Below are positions 25,113 to 34,277 of a stretch of DNA of 41,411 nucleotides, piece by piece. The notes below the pieces were generated by a model. It did no database searches, was not told where the DNA came from, and saw only the letters and a list, made by a program, of their open reading frames with translations. The DNA is from Stenotrophomonas daejeonensis. GTDB taxonomy: Bacteria; Pseudomonadota; Gammaproteobacteria; Xanthomonadales; Xanthomonadaceae. The stretch is taken from NCBI RefSeq assembly GCF_001431505.1, contig NZ_LDJP01000051.1:1-41411 (forward strand), given 5' to 3'. A program made the position numbers and the translations under genes. Position 1 is the first letter of the stretch, and each line of letters opens with the position of its first letter.

Positions 25113-28100
25113 CTACATGTTGCGCCGATATTCCCCACCCACCTCATACAACGCATGGCTGATCTGCCCGAGGCTATGGGTCTTCACCGCTTCCACCAGC
25201 GATTCAAACACATTCCGCCGCTCCCGCGCAGTCGCCTGTAGCGCTTTCAGCCCATCGGCAGCATAGCCGTTGCGGCTGCCCTGGTAGCCGGCCACGTTGT
25301 CAATCTGCTGGCCCTTTTCTTCCTCGGTCGAACGGATCAGCTCGATCTCGGTAGCCACCTCGCCGGCGTGCTCCTTCGGCAGGAACATGTTGACCCCAAC
25401 CAGCGGCAGGCTGCCGTCGTGCTTCTTGTGTTCGTAGTACAGGCTTTCTTCCTGGATCTTGCCGCGCTGGTACATGGTGTCCATCGCGCCGAGCACGCCG
25501 CCGCGCTCGCTGATCGCCTCGAACTCCTTGTACACGGCCTCTTCGACGATGTCGGTGAGCTTGTCGACGATGAAGCTGCCCTGCCACGGGTTCTCGCAGA
25601 AGTTCAGCCCCAGCTCCTTGTTGATGATCATCTGGATCGCCACCGCGCGGCGCACGCTTTCCTCGGTGGGCGTGGTGATGGCTTCGTCGTAGGCGTTGGT
25701 GTGCAGGCTGTTGCAGTTGTCGAACAGGGCGTACAGCGCCTGCAAGGTGGTGCGGATGTCGTTGAACTGGATTTCCTGCGCGTGCAGCGAACGTCCGGAG
25801 GTCTGGATGTGGTACTTCATCATCTGGCTGCGCTCGTTGGCGCCGTAACGCTCGCGCATCGCGCGCGCCCAGATGCGGCGGGCGACGCGACCGATGACGG
25901 TGTACTCCGGGTCCATGCCGTTGGAGAAGAAGAACGACAGGTTAGGCGCAAAGTCGTCGATCTTCATGCCGCGCGCGAGGTAGTACTCGACGATGGTGAA
26001 GCCGTTGCTCAGGGTGAAGGCCAGCTGGCTGATCGGGTTCGCCCCGGCCTCGGCGATGTGGTAGCCGGAGATCGACACCGAGTAGAAATTGCGGACGCCG
26101 TTGTCCACGAAATACTGCTGGATGTCGCCCATCATCCGCAGCGCGAACTCGGTGGAGAAGATGCAGGTGTTCTGCGCCTGGTCCTCCTTGAGGATGTCGG
26201 CCTGCACCGTGCCGCGCACGGTGCGCAGGGTTTCGGCCTTGATCCGCGCGTAGGTGTCCGCGTCCAGCAACTGGTCGCCGGTGACGCCAAGCAGGCCGAG
26301 GCCGAGGCCGTCGTTGGTCGGCGGCAGCTCGCCGTGGTACTGCGGGCGCTGGCGGCCTTCAAACAATCGCGCGATCTGCTTTTCCGCCTCGGCCCAGCGC
26401 GCCGGGTCGGCCTTAAGGTATTTCTCCACCTGCTGGTCGATGGCGGTGTTCATGAACATCGCCAGGATCATCGGCGCCGGGCCGTTGATGGTCATCGACA
26501 CCGAGGTGGTCGGCGCGCACAGGTCGAAGCCGGAGTACAGCTTCTTCATGTCGTCCAGCGTGGGGATGTTGACGCCGGAGTTGCCGATCTTGCCGTAGAT
26601 GTCCGGGCGCGGCGCCGGGTCCTCGCCGTACAGGGTGACGCTGTCGAACGCGGTGGACAGGCGCGCGGCCGGCTGGCCGACGCTCAGGTAATGGAAGCGG
26701 CGGTTGGTACGCTCGGGCGTGCCTTCGCCGGCGAACATGCGGATCGGGTCTTCGCCGCTGCGGCGATACGGGTAGACGCCGCCGGTGTACGGGTACGCGC
26801 CGGGCAGGTTCTCTTTCTGCAGGAACACCAGCAGTTCGCCCCAGCTACGGTAGGTGGGTGCGGCGATCTTCGGGATCTGCTGGTGGCTGAGCGATTCGCG
26901 GTAGTTCTCGACGCGGATGGCCTTGCCGCGCACCTGGTATTCGTTGACCTCGTCGGTGATCGACTTCAGCCGGGCGGGCCATTCGCGCAGCAGGCGCAGG
27001 GCTTCGGAATCCAGCGATTGCACCGCATCGTTGTAACGCTGGCGCAGGGTCAGCAGTGAGCGGTCGACCGCTGCCTGAGCCCCTCTCCCCTCGGGAGAGG
27101 GGTTGGGGTGAGGGTGCGAGGTCGCAAGATGGTCGGCAGCCGAACCCTCTCCCCCAGCCCCTCTCCCGGCGGGAGAGGGGAGCAAAGCATCGGCCGCATA
27201 CAGTTCCAGCGCGGCCGGCAACCTGTCGTCGCCCAGCTCCTTCAACGCCTGCCAGCAGCCCTGCGCACGTTCGGCGACTTCCGCCTGCGATTCGATGCGG
27301 GCGTTGATCGCCCTGCCCTGCTCGGCGATCTCAGCCAGGTAGCGCACGCGGCTGCCGGGAATCAGCACCGTGGCGCGCGGCTCCTTGAGCGTGGTGTCGA
27401 TGGCCGGCACCCAATCGCAGCCCCCTTCCATTCCCGCGTCCCCGTTCCCCGTTCCCCGCTTTTCGCGCAACAACCGGCACAGATTGGCGAACATCCAGCT
27501 GATGCCCGGGTCGTTGAACTGCGAGGCGATGGTCGGGTAGACCGGCACGTCCTCGTCCTTCATCTGGAAGGCGACGCGGTTGCGCTTCCACTGCTTGCGC
27601 ACGTCGCGCAGCGCGTCCTCGGCGCCGCGCTTGTCGAACTTGTTGAGCACCACCAGCTCGGCGTAGTCGAGCATGTCGATCTTTTCCAGCTGGCTCGGCG
27701 CGCCGAAGTCGCTGGTCATCACGTACATCGGGAAATCGACCAGGTCCACGATCTCCGAATCGCTCTGGCCGATGCCGGCCGTCTCGACGATCACCAGGTC
27801 GAAATCCAGCGACGTGAGGAAGCCGATGCAGTCGCGCAGCACGGTATTGACCGCCGCATGCTGGCGGCGGGTGGCCATCGAGCGCATGTACACGCGCGGG
27901 CTGCGCAGCGAGTTCATGCGGATGCGGTCGCCCAGCAGCGCGCCGCCGGTGCGGCGGCGGGTGGGATCGACCGAGACCACCGCGATGCGCATCTGCGGGA
28001 AGCTGGCCAGGAAACGGTTGAGCAATTCGTCGGTGACGCTGGACTTGCCGGCGCCACCGGTGCCGGTGATGCCGATGACAGGAGCGCGCCGGGAATGGGG

Positions 28101-28745
28101 AACAGGGAACGGGGAATGGCCGTCCACCCTGGCCCATTGCTTGCGGAGCTTCTCAAGCTCGGCGTCACCATAAGCACCGTCCTCGATGGCCGAAAGCATC
28201 CGGCCAATACCAATTTCGTCGTCAATGCCGGGTTTGGCCAAAACATCCCATTCCCTGTTCCCCGCTCCCTGTTCCCGCGCGCCGCCGGCGCGCTTCACCA
28301 CGTCCTCGATCATCTCCACCAGCCCCATCTTCATGCCGTCGTTGGGGTGGTAGATGCGCTCGACGCCGTAGTCCTGCAGCTCGCGGATTTCCTCCGGGGT
28401 GATGGTGCCGCCGCCGCCGCCGAACACGCGGATATGGCCGGCGCCGCGCTCGCGCAGCATGTCCACCATGTACTTGAAGTACTCCACGTGGCCGCCCTGG
28501 TAGGACGACAGCGCGATGGCGTCGGCATCCTCCTGCAAGGCCGCGCGCACCACGTCCTCCACCGAGCGGTTGTGGCCCAGGTGGATCACCTCCGCGCCCT
28601 GCGACTGGATCAGCCGGCGCATGATGTTGATGGCCGCGTCATGGCCGTCGAACAGGCTGGCGGCGGTGACGAAGCGCAGCGGCGAGCGGACCTCGTCCAG
28701 GGCGGTGGACGGCGGCTGCGGGAGGTGGGGGGCGGGGGTACTCAT
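25113..28745 (-). CDS. icmF: Fused isobutyryl-CoA mutase (B12-binding, G-protein chaperone and mutase in one chain)
   Basis: The 1210-residue protein has three parts. Residues 20-150 are the cobalamin-binding domain with [13 protein letters not shown] and [12 protein letters not shown]. About 222-500 is a MeaB-like G domain with P-loop [27 protein letters not shown] and the base-recognition NKFD. From about 610 comes the mutase barrel with [30 protein letters not shown] written here only as landmarks GGVYPY and GTPERTNRR. IcmF interconverts isobutyryl-CoA and n-butyryl-CoA (also pivalyl/isovaleryl-CoA in some) using adenosylcobalamin and GTP. ATG 28745 is preferred; an upstream extension of 42 residues looks non-coding. 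Known IcmF is about 1090 residues; the excess fits four in-frame repeat insertions in linkers. The TAG stop lies in GTAG. It is divergent from leucine dehydrogenase. Confidence 0.93.
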   Translation of the reverse strand: MSTPAPHLPQPPSTALDEVRSPLRFVTAASLFDGHDAAINIMRRLIQSQGAEVIHLGHNRSVEDVVRAALQEDADAIALSSYQGGHVEYFKYMVDMLRERGAGHIRVFGGGGGTITPEEIRELQDYGVERIYHPNDGMKMGLVEMIEDVVKRAGGAREQGAGNREWDVLAKPGIDDEIGIGRMLSAIEDGAYGDAELEKLRKQWARVDGHSPFPVPHSRRAPVIGITGTGGAGKSSVTDELLNRFLASFPQMRIAVVSVDPTRRRTGGALLGDRIRMNSLRSPRVYMRSMATRRQHAAVNTVLRDCIGFLTSLDFDLVIVETAGIGQSDSEIVDLVDFPMYVMTSDFGAPSQLEKIDMLDYAELVVLNKFDKRGAEDALRDVRKQWKRNRVAFQMKDEDVPVYPTIASQFNDPGISWMFANLCRLLREKRGTGNGDAGMEGGCDWVPAIDTTLKEPRATVLIPGSRVRYLAEIAEQGRAINARIESQAEVAERAQGCWQALKELGDDRLPAALELYAADALLPSPAGRGAGGEGSAADHLATSHPHPNPSPEGRGAQAAVDRSLLTLRQRYNDAVQSLDSEALRLLREWPARLKSITDEVNEYQVRGKAIRVENYRESLSHQQIPKIAAPTYRSWGELLVFLQKENLPGAYPYTGGVYPYRRSGEDPIRMFAGEGTPERTNRRFHYLSVGQPAARLSTAFDSVTLYGEDPAPRPDIYGKIGNSGVNIPTLDDMKKLYSGFDLCAPTTSVSMTINGPAPMILAMFMNTAIDQQVEKYLKADPARWAEAEKQIARLFEGRQRPQYHGELPPTNDGLGLGLLGVTGDQLLDADTYARIKAETLRTVRGTVQADILKEDQAQNTCIFSTEFALRMMGDIQQYFVDNGVRNFYSVSISGYHIAEAGANPISQLAFTLSNGFTIVEYYLARGMKIDDFAPNLSFFFSNGMDPEYTVIGRVARRIWARAMRERYGANERSQMMKYHIQTSGRSLHAQEIQFNDIRTTLQALYALFDNCNSLHTNAYDEAITTPTEESVRRAVAIQMIINKELGLNFCENPWQGSFIVDKLTDIVEEAVYKEFEAISERGGVLGAMDTMYQRGKIQEESLYYEHKKHDGSLPLVGVNMFLPKEHAGEVATEIELIRSTEEEKGQQIDNVAGYQGSRNGYAADGLKALQATARERRNVFESLVEAVKTHSLGQISHALYEVGGEYRRNM
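27080..27180. repeat. Inverted pair of CCCCTCTCCC repeats inserted in frame within icmF
   Basis: Two palindromes, CCCCTCTCCC-CTC-GGGAGAGGGG at 27080-27102 and CCCCTCTCCC-GGC-GGGAGAGGGG at 27158-27180, flank about 55 bases. This interspersed repeat is normally intergenic in xanthomonads and pseudomonads. Here it is translated as a Gly/Pro/Ser-rich insert at about residues 523-556 of IcmF ([14 protein letters not shown] ... [11 protein letters not shown]), between the G domain and the mutase domain. The reading frame is intact on both sides. Confidence 0.85.
27428..27460. repeat. GTTCCCC tandem repeat within icmF
   Basis: A run of CCATTCCC, GTCCCC and GTTCCCC units is translated as an in-frame low-complexity insert ([14 protein letters not shown]) near residues 429-440 of IcmF, at the end of the G domain. 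It is the same family as the runs at 28091-28119 and 28247-28276. Confidence 0.7.
28091..28119. repeat. GGGAAC/GGGGAAT tandem repeat within icmF
   Basis: GGGAATGGGG, AACAGGGAAC and GGGGAATGG units are translated as [11 protein letters not shown] directly before the P-loop strand PVIGITG (about residues 209-219). The insert lies where the B12-binding domain linker meets the G domain, and the frame is kept. Confidence 0.7.
28247..28276. repeat. CCCTGTTCCC tandem repeat within icmF
   Basis: CATTCCCTGTTCCCC and GCTCCCTGTTCCC units are translated as [12 protein letters not shown] (about residues 157-168), just after the B12-binding domain. Together with 28091-28119 it brackets a helical linker ([16 protein letters not shown]) that looks original to the protein. 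Confidence 0.7.
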
Positions 28746-29008
28746 GGGGCGTGCGACATCCTGTTTCCGTTGAAACCGATGATAGGGCCGCGTGCCCGGC
28801 AGGTCAGGTTGCAGCGCAGCGTGACCGGTGCCTCCCGCGGTGCTCCCACGCGCCATCGGCGGCCTCGACAACCGCCGGCCGCCGAATGCATTAGAATGGC
28901 CGCCCGCGACCCGTCACCCCAAGGACGAAGTCGCATTTTTTGTTTTACGGCCCACCATTTACCCGCAGGATCACGGACGTTGCCGCAGCAGCGCCCATCG
29001 GAGCATCC

Positions 29009-30106
29009 ATGCTTTTCGACACCCTCGAAACTTCCGGCCACGAGCAGGTCGTGTTCTGCCACAACCGCGATGCCGGCCTGAAGGCGATCATCGCCATCCA
29101 CGACACCACCCTCGGCCCGGCCCTGGGCGGCGTGCGCATGCGCCCCTACGCCAACAGCGACGACGCGCTGCGTGACGTGCTGCGGCTGAGCCGCACCATG
29201 ACCTACAAGAACGCGCTGGCCGGGTTGAACGTGGGCGGCGGCAAGGCGGTGATCATCGGCGACCCGAAGGCCGCCAAGAGCGAGGTGCTGTTCCGCGCCT
29301 TCGGCCGCCAGGTCGAGGCGCTGGGTGGGCGCTACATCACCGCCGAGGACGTCGGCACCGACGTCAACGACATGGAGCACATCTACCTGGAGACCGGCTA
29401 CGTCACCGGCGTGCACCAGGTCCACGGCGGCTCCGGCGACCCGGCCCCGTTCACCGCCTACGGCGCATTGCAGGCGCTGATGGCCTCGGTCAACCGCAAG
29501 TTCGGCCACGAGGAAATCGGCAAGGTTTCCATTGCCGTGCAGGGCCTGGGCCACATCGGCATGGAGCTGGTGAAGCTGCTGCGCGAGCGCGGCGCCAAGC
29601 TGCACGTCACCGACCTCGACCCGGCGCTGGTGGAACGCGCGGTCGGCGAATACGGCTGCGAGGCGGTCGCGCCCGAGGCCATCTACGATGTCGCCGCCGA
29701 CGTGTTCGCGCCCTGCGCGATGGAAGGCGTGATCGGCATGGAAACGCTGGACCGGCTCAAGGCCAAGGTCATCTGCGGCACCGCCAACAACCAGCTGGCC
29801 AGCCACGCGGTGGGCGACGAACTGTTCAAGCGCGGCGTGTTGTGGGCGCCGGACTACGTGGTCAACGCCGGCGGCGTGATGAACGTGTCGCTGGAGATCG
29901 ACGGCTACAACCGCGAGCGCGCCATGCGCCTGATTCGCAGCATCTACCACAACCTCGAACGGATCTTCGACCGCTCCGAGCAGGACGCGGTCTCGCCGCA
30001 GCGCGCCGCCGACCGCATCGCCGAGGCCCGCATCGAAGCCATCGGCAAGCTGAAGATGCCGATGGGCCGGGCCACGCCGCGGATGTGCCGCCTGCGCGGC
30101 GAGTGA
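29009..30106 (+). CDS. ldh: Leucine (branched-chain amino acid) dehydrogenase
   Basis: The 365-residue protein belongs to the Glu/Leu/Phe/Val dehydrogenase family: an N-terminal catalytic domain with GGVRM and the catalytic lysine K79 in LNVGGGKAV, and a C-terminal NAD-binding Rossmann domain with VQGLGHIGMEL. The motif NAGGVMNVSLE is typical of leucine dehydrogenases. It reversibly deaminates leucine, valine and isoleucine to 2-oxo acids with NAD. The start is ATG 29009, preceded by CGGAG six bases upstream; 23 residues of upstream open frame are not family-like. It is divergent from icmF across 263 bases, which include a TAGAAT (28891) that could be a -10 box but no convincing -35. The two genes probably share branched-chain metabolism. 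Confidence 0.93.
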   Translation: MLFDTLETSGHEQVVFCHNRDAGLKAIIAIHDTTLGPALGGVRMRPYANSDDALRDVLRLSRTMTYKNALAGLNVGGGKAVIIGDPKAAKSEVLFRAFGRQVEALGGRYITAEDVGTDVNDMEHIYLETGYVTGVHQVHGGSGDPAPFTAYGALQALMASVNRKFGHEEIGKVSIAVQGLGHIGMELVKLLRERGAKLHVTDLDPALVERAVGEYGCEAVAPEAIYDVAADVFAPCAMEGVIGMETLDRLKAKVICGTANNQLASHAVGDELFKRGVLWAPDYVVNAGGVMNVSLEIDGYNRERAMRLIRSIYHNLERIFDRSEQDAVSPQRAADRIAEARIEAIGKLKMPMGRATPRMCRLRGE

Positions 30107-30124
30107 ATGCCCGGCGGCGTGCGT

Positions 30125-30967
30125 TCAGCGCGCGCCGAACAGCAGCAATGCGCTGATCAGCACGCCCATCAGCAGGGCGCTGAGCAGCAGCCACGGCCAG
30201 CGCCGCTGCCGTGGCCGCGCCACCAGCGCCGGCCGGGTTTCGGCGGCCGGCACGGCCTCTTCGGCAACGGCCGGCAGGTAGGTCGGGGCGGCGCCCAGCG
30301 GCACCTCCAATACGAAGCGCTGGTTACCCTCGAACACCACCTGGTCGCCCGCGCGCAGCCAGCAGTGACGGACCGCGACGCCATTGACCCGGCAACCGTC
30401 GGGCGAGCCGAGGTCGCGCAACAGCACCCGCTCGCCGTGGCATTCGAAACGCGCCTGCAGTTCGGGGAACACCGGGTCGTCGATGACGATGTCCGCCGCC
30501 GCATCGCGGCCGATGGTGCGCGGCCGGTTCAGGGCGTGGGCGCGGCCGTGGTGCTGGCCGCCGACGCCGCGCAGCAGCACACGCTGGTCTTCGCCGTTTC
30601 CGGTGATCGCCTCGGGCGCCTGCGGCGGTTGCGTGGCCGGCGCGCAATCGCCGCGCAGCAGCATCTCCACGCCATCGGCATGCACCGAGTCGCCGGCGCG
30701 CAGCAGCGCCATGCGCCGCACCGGGCGGCCGTTGACGTGGATGCCGCGCACGCCACTGGCGACCTGCAGCCACAGGCCGCGTTCATCGGTGCAGAAGCGC
30801 GCCAGCAGCAGCGGGCCGACGCTGTCGTCGCCCAGCCGCACCTGCCCGCTGGCGTCCCGCACGATGCGCTGCATGCCCGGACCAAGGGCTTGATCTGGCT
30901 GCTGGCGGTTGCCGAAATGGACTTGCAGTGTGCGCACCGGCGGCAGACTAGCAGGTCCACGGGACAT
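30125..30967 (-). CDS. FHA-domain protein with C-terminal membrane anchor
   Basis: The 280-residue protein has a degenerate FHA-like fold in the N-terminal half (about 12-105, with GVRGIHVNGRPV) and a second, clearer FHA domain at about 145-225 (TIGRDAAADIVIDD ... LLRDLGSPDGCRVNG). The usual SRxH phospho-threonine loop is not intact (VFPELQARF), so phosphopeptide binding is doubtful. A Pro/Ala linker leads to one membrane helix at 258-278, so the protein is probably tail-anchored with its FHA domains in the cytoplasm. The start is ATG 30967. It converges on leucine dehydrogenase with only 18 bases between stops, and diverges from the small gene at 31056. Confidence 0.8.
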   Translation of the reverse strand: MSRGPASLPPVRTLQVHFGNRQQPDQALGPGMQRIVRDASGQVRLGDDSVGPLLLARFCTDERGLWLQVASGVRGIHVNGRPVRRMALLRAGDSVHADGVEMLLRGDCAPATQPPQAPEAITGNGEDQRVLLRGVGGQHHGRAHALNRPRTIGRDAAADIVIDDPVFPELQARFECHGERVLLRDLGSPDGCRVNGVAVRHCWLRAGDQVVFEGNQRFVLEVPLGAAPTYLPAVAEEAVPAAETRPALVARPRQRRWPWLLLSALLMGVLISALLLFGAR

Positions 30968-31055
30968 GCAGAAGCTGGCTATGGGGCTTGGACTGCGCCG
31001 CGCATGTCCGCACAATGCCGCACCATCCCCACGCGGTCCCGCGAGTCCCTTCCCC

Positions 31056-31331
31056 ATGTCCAGCATCGACATCCACCATGCCCATTCCCTGTCCGACGAA
31101 AGCGCGCACGCGGCCATCGCCGAGGTCGCGCGCAAGCTGCAGGAGCGCTTCGAGGTCAGCACCCGCTGGGAGGGCCGGAACCTGCACTTCGCCCGTGCCG
31201 GGGTCGAGGGCGCGATCGAGATGCTGCCCGGCGCGGTGCGGGTGAAGGCCGAGCTGGGCTTCCTGCTGTCGGCGATGAAGGGCATGGTCGAATCGGAAAT
31301 CCGCCGGGTGCTGGCCGAGAAGCTGGGCTGA
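31056..31331 (+). CDS. Polyhydroxyalkanoic-acid-system type small protein
   Basis: The 91-residue protein starts MSSIDIHHAHSLSDESAHAAIAEVARKLQERF and continues with a strand-rich half (HFARAGVEGAIEMLPGAVRVKAELGFLL) and an amphipathic C-terminal helix. This matches the small family annotated as a putative PHA granule-region protein. Its biochemical function is not established and no PHA synthase is nearby. The start is ATG 31056. It lies just upstream of the tRNA-Pro promoter. Confidence 0.8.
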   Translation: MSSIDIHHAHSLSDESAHAAIAEVARKLQERFEVSTRWEGRNLHFARAGVEGAIEMLPGAVRVKAELGFLLSAMKGMVESEIRRVLAEKLG

Positions 31332-31374
31332 CCCGCACCGGGCCTGGCCGATGCCCGCGGCGGAGTGAAATCTG

Positions 31375-31403
31375 TTGCGCCGCGCCAATGCCGCCGTTAT
31401 CAT
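31375..31403 (+). promoter_or_regulatory. Sigma-70-type promoter of tRNA-Pro
   Basis: TTGCGC (31375-31380) and TATCAT (31398-31403) are separated by exactly 17 bases. The -10 ends 12 bases before the tRNA, so transcription would start a few bases upstream of the mature 5' end, as usual for a single tRNA gene. Confidence 0.75.
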
Positions 31404-31415
31404 AGGCGGCTCCTT

Positions 31416-31492
<77 letters not shown>

Positions 31493-31500
31493 AGATCGAC

Positions 31501-31531
31501 AAAAGCCGGCCTCGGGCCGGCTTTTGTTTTT
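31501..31531 (+). terminator. Rho-independent terminator after tRNA-Pro
   Basis: An 11-base-pair perfect stem AAAAGCCGGCC-TCG-GGCCGGCTTTT (31501-31525) is followed by GTTTTTG. It starts nine bases after the tRNA and is the clearest intrinsic terminator in the window. Confidence 0.93.
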
Positions 31532-31645
31532 GTCGCCACGCCGCCGCTTCCGGGCCAGCGGCGGGCGATGCCGGGAATCGCTCCCCGCGGTTCCCCTGTT
31601 TTCGCGGGCGCCGCCCCCTGCGGCCGCCCGCGCCGGAGTTCCGCC

Positions 31646-32857
31646 ATGCCCCACTCTCCCGCCCGCGGCCCGCATGCTCCCCTGCTCAAGGGCCGGCTGC
31701 TGGCCTTCGTCGCCGTCGTGCTGCTGGCCGCCAACCTGCGCAGCGCGGTCACCTCGCTGACGCCGCTGCTGGACCGGCTGGGCCAGACCTTCGAGTTCGG
31801 CAGCACCATGACCGGCGTGCTGGGCATGATGCCCACCGCCGCCTTCGCCCTGTTCGGCCTGGTCACGCCGCGGCTGATCCGCGCGATCGGGCTGGAGCGC
31901 ACCGCGGTGCTGACCATGCTGCTGGCCACCGCCGGGCTGCTGCTGCGCGCCAGCGCCGGCGGCGTCGGCATGCTGCTGGTCGGCTCGGCGGTCGCGCTGG
32001 CCGGCATGGGCATCGGCAACGTGGTGGTGCCGCCGCTGGTCAAGCGCTACTTCGCCGACCGCGTCGGCACCCTGAGCACGCTCTACATCACCGTGCTGCA
32101 GGCCGGCACCATGCTGCCGGCGCTGCTGGCGGTGCCGGTGGCCGACCGCTTCGACTGGCGCATCTCGCTGGGCATGTGGGCGCTGCTGTCCACCGCCGCG
32201 CTGCTGCCGTGGCTGCTGCTGGCGCGGCATGCGCCGCGTGCGCAGGCCGCCGCCGCTGCCGACGGCCCGCATGCCGCCGGCAGGGTCTGGAAGACCCCGC
32301 TCGGCTGGGGCATGGCGTTGATGTTCGGCATGACCTCGCTGGGCACCTACTCGCTGTTCACCTGGCTGCCCAAGGTGATGGTGGAAGCCGGCGCCAGCGA
32401 GGCCTTCGGCGGGGTGATGGTGGCGCTGTATTCGGCGATCGGCCTGCTGCCCTCGCTGCTGGTGCCGGCGCTGGCGGTGCGCATGCGCAACCCGTTCCCG
32501 ATCGCGGTGCTGGTGTTCGGCCTGAACGCGGTCGCCTTCGCCGGCCTGCTGTGGGCGCCGATGGCCGCGCCGTGGCTGTGGGTGACCATCGCCGGGCTGG
32601 GCCCATCCACCTTCCCGCTGGGCCTGACCCTGATCAACCTGCGCACCCGCACCCCGAGCGGCTCGGCGGCGCTGTCCGGCTTCATGCAGGGCGTGGGCTA
32701 CAGCCTGGCCTGCCTCGGCCCGCTGCTGTTCGGCTGGCTGCACGAACTCGGCGGCGGCTGGGCATGGTCGTTCGCGTTCCTGATGCTGTGCTCGCTGGTG
32801 CTGCTGGTCGCGGCGTGGTTCGCGTGCAGGCCGCAGCAGCTGGAAGACCATTGGTAG
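31646..32857 (+). CDS. MFS transporter of the CynX/NimT family
   Basis: The 403-residue inner-membrane protein has about 12 hydrophobic segments in two halves, split by a soluble loop at about residues 195-215 (ARAQAAAAADGPHAAG). The first helices carry AANLRSAVTSLTPLL, the family signature near the N-terminus, and the second half has GPSTFPLGLTLINLRTRTP. CynX and NimT relatives export or import small polar compounds such as cyanate or nitroimidazoles; the substrate here is unknown. The ATG at 31646 follows GGAG at eight bases. The TAG stop is contained in the GTAG head of the next repeat pair. Confidence 0.9.
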   Translation: MPHSPARGPHAPLLKGRLLAFVAVVLLAANLRSAVTSLTPLLDRLGQTFEFGSTMTGVLGMMPTAAFALFGLVTPRLIRAIGLERTAVLTMLLATAGLLLRASAGGVGMLLVGSAVALAGMGIGNVVVPPLVKRYFADRVGTLSTLYITVLQAGTMLPALLAVPVADRFDWRISLGMWALLSTAALLPWLLLARHAPRAQAAAAADGPHAAGRVWKTPLGWGMALMFGMTSLGTYSLFTWLPKVMVEAGASEAFGGVMVALYSAIGLLPSLLVPALAVRMRNPFPIAVLVFGLNAVAFAGLLWAPMAAPWLWVTIAGLGPSTFPLGLTLINLRTRTPSGSAALSGFMQGVGYSLACLGPLLFGWLHELGGGWAWSFAFLMLCSLVLLVAAWFACRPQQLEDHW

Positions 32858-32924
32858 GTCGGGGCCACGCCCCCGACGTCCGCAAAGGGCCGACGAAAAC
32901 GCCGGGGATGTAACCCCGGCCTAC
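32854..32924. repeat. REP pair, GTCGGGGC-type (class 1)
   Basis: GTAG (32854-32857) plus GTCGGGG-N6-CCCCGAC (32858-32877) faces GCCGGGG-N6-CCCCGGC (32901-32920) plus CTAC (32921-32924). It lies between convergent MFS and proA genes. The first GTAG overlaps the MFS stop codon. Confidence 0.88.
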
Positions 32925-32928
32925 GGCC

Positions 32929-34176
32929 TCAGCCCCGCACCTGCCCCTCGCCGCGCACCACGAAGCGCTCCACTGTGAGCGCCTCCAGCCCCATCGGGCC
33001 GTAGGAATGCAGGCGCGTGGTGGAGATGCCGATCTCCGCGCCCAGCCCCAGCTCACCGCCGTCGGAGAAGCGCGAGGAGGCGTTGACCATCACCACCGCC
33101 GAGCGCAGCGCATGCACGAAGGCCTCGGCATGGGCCGGGTTGCCGGTGGCGATGACCTCGGTGTGGTCGGAGGTGTGGCGCTGGATGTGGGCGATGGCGT
33201 CATCGAGCGAGTCGACCACGCGGATGGCGAGGATCAAGTCCAGGTATTCGGCGGCATAGTCGTCCTCGTCCGCCGCCGATACACCGGGCACCAGGGCCTG
33301 CGTCGCGGCATCACCGCGCAACTCGACGCCGCGGGCGCGCAATGCATCGGCCGCCAGCGGCAGGAAGCGCGGCGCGATGCCGGCGTGCACCAGCAGGGTT
33401 TCCAGCGAATTGCAGGCGGCCGGGCGCGACACCTTGCCGTCGACCAGCAGGCCCAGCGCCAGTTGCATATCGGCGTCGTCATCGACGTACAAATGGCATA
33501 CGCCCTTGTAGTGCTTGATGACCGGCACCCGCGCGTGCTCGGCGACGAAGCGAATCAGGCCCTCGCCGCCGCGCGGGATCGCCAGGTCGATGATGTCGTT
33601 CAGTTGCAGCAGTTCCAGCATCGTCTCGCGGCGCAGGTCCTCCACCAGCGTCAGCGCGGCATCGGCAAGGCCCGCCTCGCGCAGCGCGCGCTTCAGGCTG
33701 GCGGCGATCGCGGTGTTGGAATGGATCGCCTCCGAACCGCCGCGCAGGATCACCCCGTTGCCGGCCTTGATGCACAACGCGGCGGCGTCGGCGGTCACGT
33801 TCGGCCGCGCCTCGTAGATCATCGCGATCACCCCCAGCGGCACCCGCACCTTCTGCACGCGGATGCCGTTGGGCCGCAGGTAGTCACGGGTGACCTCGCC
33901 GACCGGATCGGGCAATGCGGCGACCTCGCGCAGTGCGTTGGCGACGCCGGCCAGGCGCTGCGGGTCCAGCGCCAGCCGGTCGAGCATCGCGCTGCCCACG
34001 CCCTTGTCGCGGGCGGCCTGCAGGTCGCGGGCGTTGGCGGCGAGGATCGCCGCGGCATCGACTTCCAGCGCCGCCGCCATCGATTGCAGCAGGGCCGAAC
34101 GCGCCGCGGTGGAAAGCTGGCCGAGTTGCCGGGCGGCGTCGCGGCATTGCAGGGCAAGGGTCTTGATGTCGGTCAT
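32929..34176 (-). CDS. proA: Gamma-glutamyl phosphate reductase
   Basis: The 415-residue protein is the second enzyme of proline synthesis, reducing gamma-glutamyl phosphate to glutamate semialdehyde with NADPH. It has the aldehyde-dehydrogenase-type fold with [30 protein letters not shown], catalytic C255 in [13 protein letters not shown], and the C-terminal [24 protein letters not shown]. The length is normal for ProA. The start is ATG 34176. It is downstream of proB on the same strand, separated by 97 bases that carry a strong inverted repeat, so expression may be reduced relative to proB. Confidence 0.97.
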   Translation of the reverse strand: MTDIKTLALQCRDAARQLGQLSTAARSALLQSMAAALEVDAAAILAANARDLQAARDKGVGSAMLDRLALDPQRLAGVANALREVAALPDPVGEVTRDYLRPNGIRVQKVRVPLGVIAMIYEARPNVTADAAALCIKAGNGVILRGGSEAIHSNTAIAASLKRALREAGLADAALTLVEDLRRETMLELLQLNDIIDLAIPRGGEGLIRFVAEHARVPVIKHYKGVCHLYVDDDADMQLALGLLVDGKVSRPAACNSLETLLVHAGIAPRFLPLAADALRARGVELRGDAATQALVPGVSAADEDDYAAEYLDLILAIRVVDSLDDAIAHIQRHTSDHTEVIATGNPAHAEAFVHALRSAVVMVNASSRFSDGGELGLGAEIGISTTRLHSYGPMGLEALTVERFVVRGEGQVRG

Positions 34177-34210
34177 GGTTGCGGCTCGCATGCAGGAAGT
34201 TTCGTCCTTG

Positions 34211-34277
34211 CAGGAGCGACGCGAGTCGCGATGGAGCTTTACCGGCGAAGCCCCGTCGCGACTCGCGTCGCTCCTAC
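34211..34277. repeat. Inverted GTAG-GAGCG repeat pair between proB and proA (class 3)
   Basis: A perfect 20-base inverted repeat (34212-34231 and 34256-34275) is separated by 24 bases. Each arm also contains an inner dyad CGAC-GCGA-GTCG. The right unit ends in CTAC (34274-34277), whose GTAG on the minus strand contains the proB stop. In RNA it would form a long stable stem between two genes of one pathway. Confidence 0.88.

Noticed and set aside
28746-28871. 42-residue N-terminal extension of IcmF
   Set aside because: The stretch is unlike IcmF N-termini, overlaps the promoter region shared with leucine dehydrogenase, and a family-like start exists at 28745.
30107-31405. Plus-strand open frame opposite the FHA gene running into the tRNA
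   Set aside because: It has no domain and the composition of an antisense shadow, and it covers a tRNA promoter and another real gene.
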